Shown here one piece after another: positions 63,171 to 64,000 of a stretch of DNA of 64,000 bases. How positions within the stretch are numbered: the first letter of the stretch is position 1; every line of letters begins with the position of its first letter. Location: positions 604,693 to 668,692 of the forward strand of contig NW_011887293.1 of assembly GCF_000151315.2 (NCBI RefSeq). Reading direction: 5' to 3'. Origin of the DNA: Capsaspora owczarzaki ATCC 30864. Lineage: Eukaryota; Opisthokonta; Filasterea. A program made the translations under genes and the position numbers. The notes beneath the pieces are model-generated. The model saw only the letters and a program-made list of their open reading frames with translations. It made no database searches and was not told the origin of the DNA.

Positions 63171-64000
63171 TCAAACACGGCGAGCGACAGCAAAGACAGC
63201 TTGGGTCACGCAAAAGTCGGCGTGAGACAGCTTCTCGATCGCTTCGAAATGGTCATCTTCGGGGCAGTACACAAACTGGGTCTTGTCCGTAATGTTGCCG
63301 CGGTGCTGTACGAGATTGTCGTGAAACTCGCGAGATTGGCGTCGGAACTCCTCAGGGTCGTGCCGACCAACGGCAACGATGACATGAATGTCGTGAGGAA
63401 TGGATGCAAGAAGGAGGAGAGGCGAAGCCACTTGAGCATCTACAATAGTGCAATGAAATAAGCGGTGAGTGCAAAACGATGTGTTGCGGGTTTTCGCAAT
63501 CTAAAACTGGAGCCCGCCCAAAGATCTCACCGGCCATTGTCAACCTGACAGCATCATTGACGGAAGGAACCATTGTGATTGGTCGCAGATCAAAGACGCC
63601 CGAAACCAGTGTAGCGCTTCGAATCCAGCCAGCAGGCACTCCGTACTTGGCTTGCCACTCTTCCGCCGAAGTCGCGATACACATGGCTGCTAGGTGTCCA
63701 CCAGCGGAATGACCAATCAAGTGTGCTGTAGTCCCGGGGCACAACTGGTGGGCCAAGGCCACTCCGAGCCGCGTGTGATGAATAATCTCGAAAATGTTGG
63801 CTAAGAAAAGCAGAGCAGCGGCAAATCGATTGGGAACAGAACCCTCAGAGTTGTCAGAATGGGACGTGCAGTAACAAAAGCGTGCTTGTCCAAGGGCCTT
63901 CTTGGTCGAAAGCACTGTTTGCTGGCGAGAAAATACCGCGCGCAACGAAAAAAAAAAAAACAACAACAAAAAAAAACCAACAACAACAAACTCTCACCTG
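63171..64000 (-). CDS. AFMID: Kynurenine formamidase (arylformamidase), 3' part
   Basis: Arylformamidase hydrolyses N-formylkynurenine to kynurenine in tryptophan breakdown. Only the C-terminal part is in the window: the last 3 nt of an exon (64000-63998, followed by GTGAGA), then 63800-63531 and 63439-63171. The alpha/beta-hydrolase elbow GHSAGGHLAAM holds the nucleophile Ser. SGVFDLRPI and LTMADAQVASPLLLL follow (the latter spanning the junction, like the family LTxxDAxxxSP). The catalytic Asp lies in AVGRHDPEEFRRQS and the His in CPEDDHFEAIEKL. The oxyanion motif HGG would be upstream, outside the window. Spacing to COMMD10 is 120 bp, same strand. Confidence 0.88.

Overview
The window is nuclear DNA from a unicellular eukaryote, most likely a holozoan protist close to animals (a filasterean such as Capsaspora would fit). 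This placement is an inference from gene content: an integrin-linked kinase (ILK) of the animal type and length, an I-BAR protein with a formin-like proline tract, a septin, COMMD10, FAM32A, Rab9 and a fungal-type Afi1/DENN protein. Genes carry many short GT-AG introns, coding DNA is fairly GC-rich, and non-coding DNA is full of long T/A homopolymers and microsatellites. No transposon, virus-like element, CRISPR array or operon was seen.

Layout, left to right. 1-669: 5' part of a UTP4/cirhin WD40 gene (-). 1195-4329: AAAP amino-acid transporter (+). 4555-6843: ILK (-), head-to-head with FAM32A (+, 7113-7760). 7761-9740: 2 kb without a convincing gene. 9741-12482: unrecognised 913-residue protein (+). 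12899-15386: serine palmitoyltransferase subunit 2 (+). 15937-18601: I-BAR protein (+). 18977-20770: short/branched-chain acyl-CoA dehydrogenase whose frame is broken (+). 20945-21830: free-methionine-R-sulfoxide reductase (-). 21996-23211: alpha/beta hydrolase (-), head-to-head with a RAB5IF/OPTI membrane protein (+, 23412-24318). 24644-26125: universal-stress-domain protein (-). 26633-26995: Mpo1-like DUF962 protein (+). 27420-30025: septin (-) with an apparent 5-nt microexon. 30392-33935: Afi1/DENN-like protein (+). 34065-34460: possible small tail-anchored protein (+). 34499-35589: p24/TMED cargo receptor (+). 36478-36549: tRNA-Gln(UUG) (-). 36960-39433: BiP/GRP78 ending in HDEF (+). 40584-41219: Rab9 (+). 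41867-61444: a single-exon midasin (MDN1) of about 6,525 residues (+). 61796-63050: COMMD10 (-). 63171-64000: 3' part of kynurenine formamidase (-).

The genes are unrelated housekeeping, trafficking and cytoskeletal functions, as expected of a eukaryotic chromosome. Thematic overlaps are secretory and endosomal traffic (p24, BiP, Rab9, Afi1-like, COMMD10, RAB5IF), ribosome biogenesis (UTP4, MDN1), sphingolipid and fatty-acid metabolism (SPT2, Mpo1-like, ACADSB-like) and adhesion/cortex (ILK, I-BAR, septin). Several divergent pairs share 200-500 bp intergenic regions and probably bidirectional promoters.

Exon boundaries were placed by hand from GT/GC-AG signals, reading phase and remembered family sequences; no transcript or database evidence was available. 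The most interesting points are: an ILK that keeps more canonical kinase residues than the animal protein; the septin microexon; an intronless 19.6 kb midasin in an intron-rich neighbourhood; an orphan Gln/Met-rich nuclear-type protein; a paired structured repeat inside a COMMD10 intron; and small indels in three otherwise conserved genes, which point to assembly error or recent decay.
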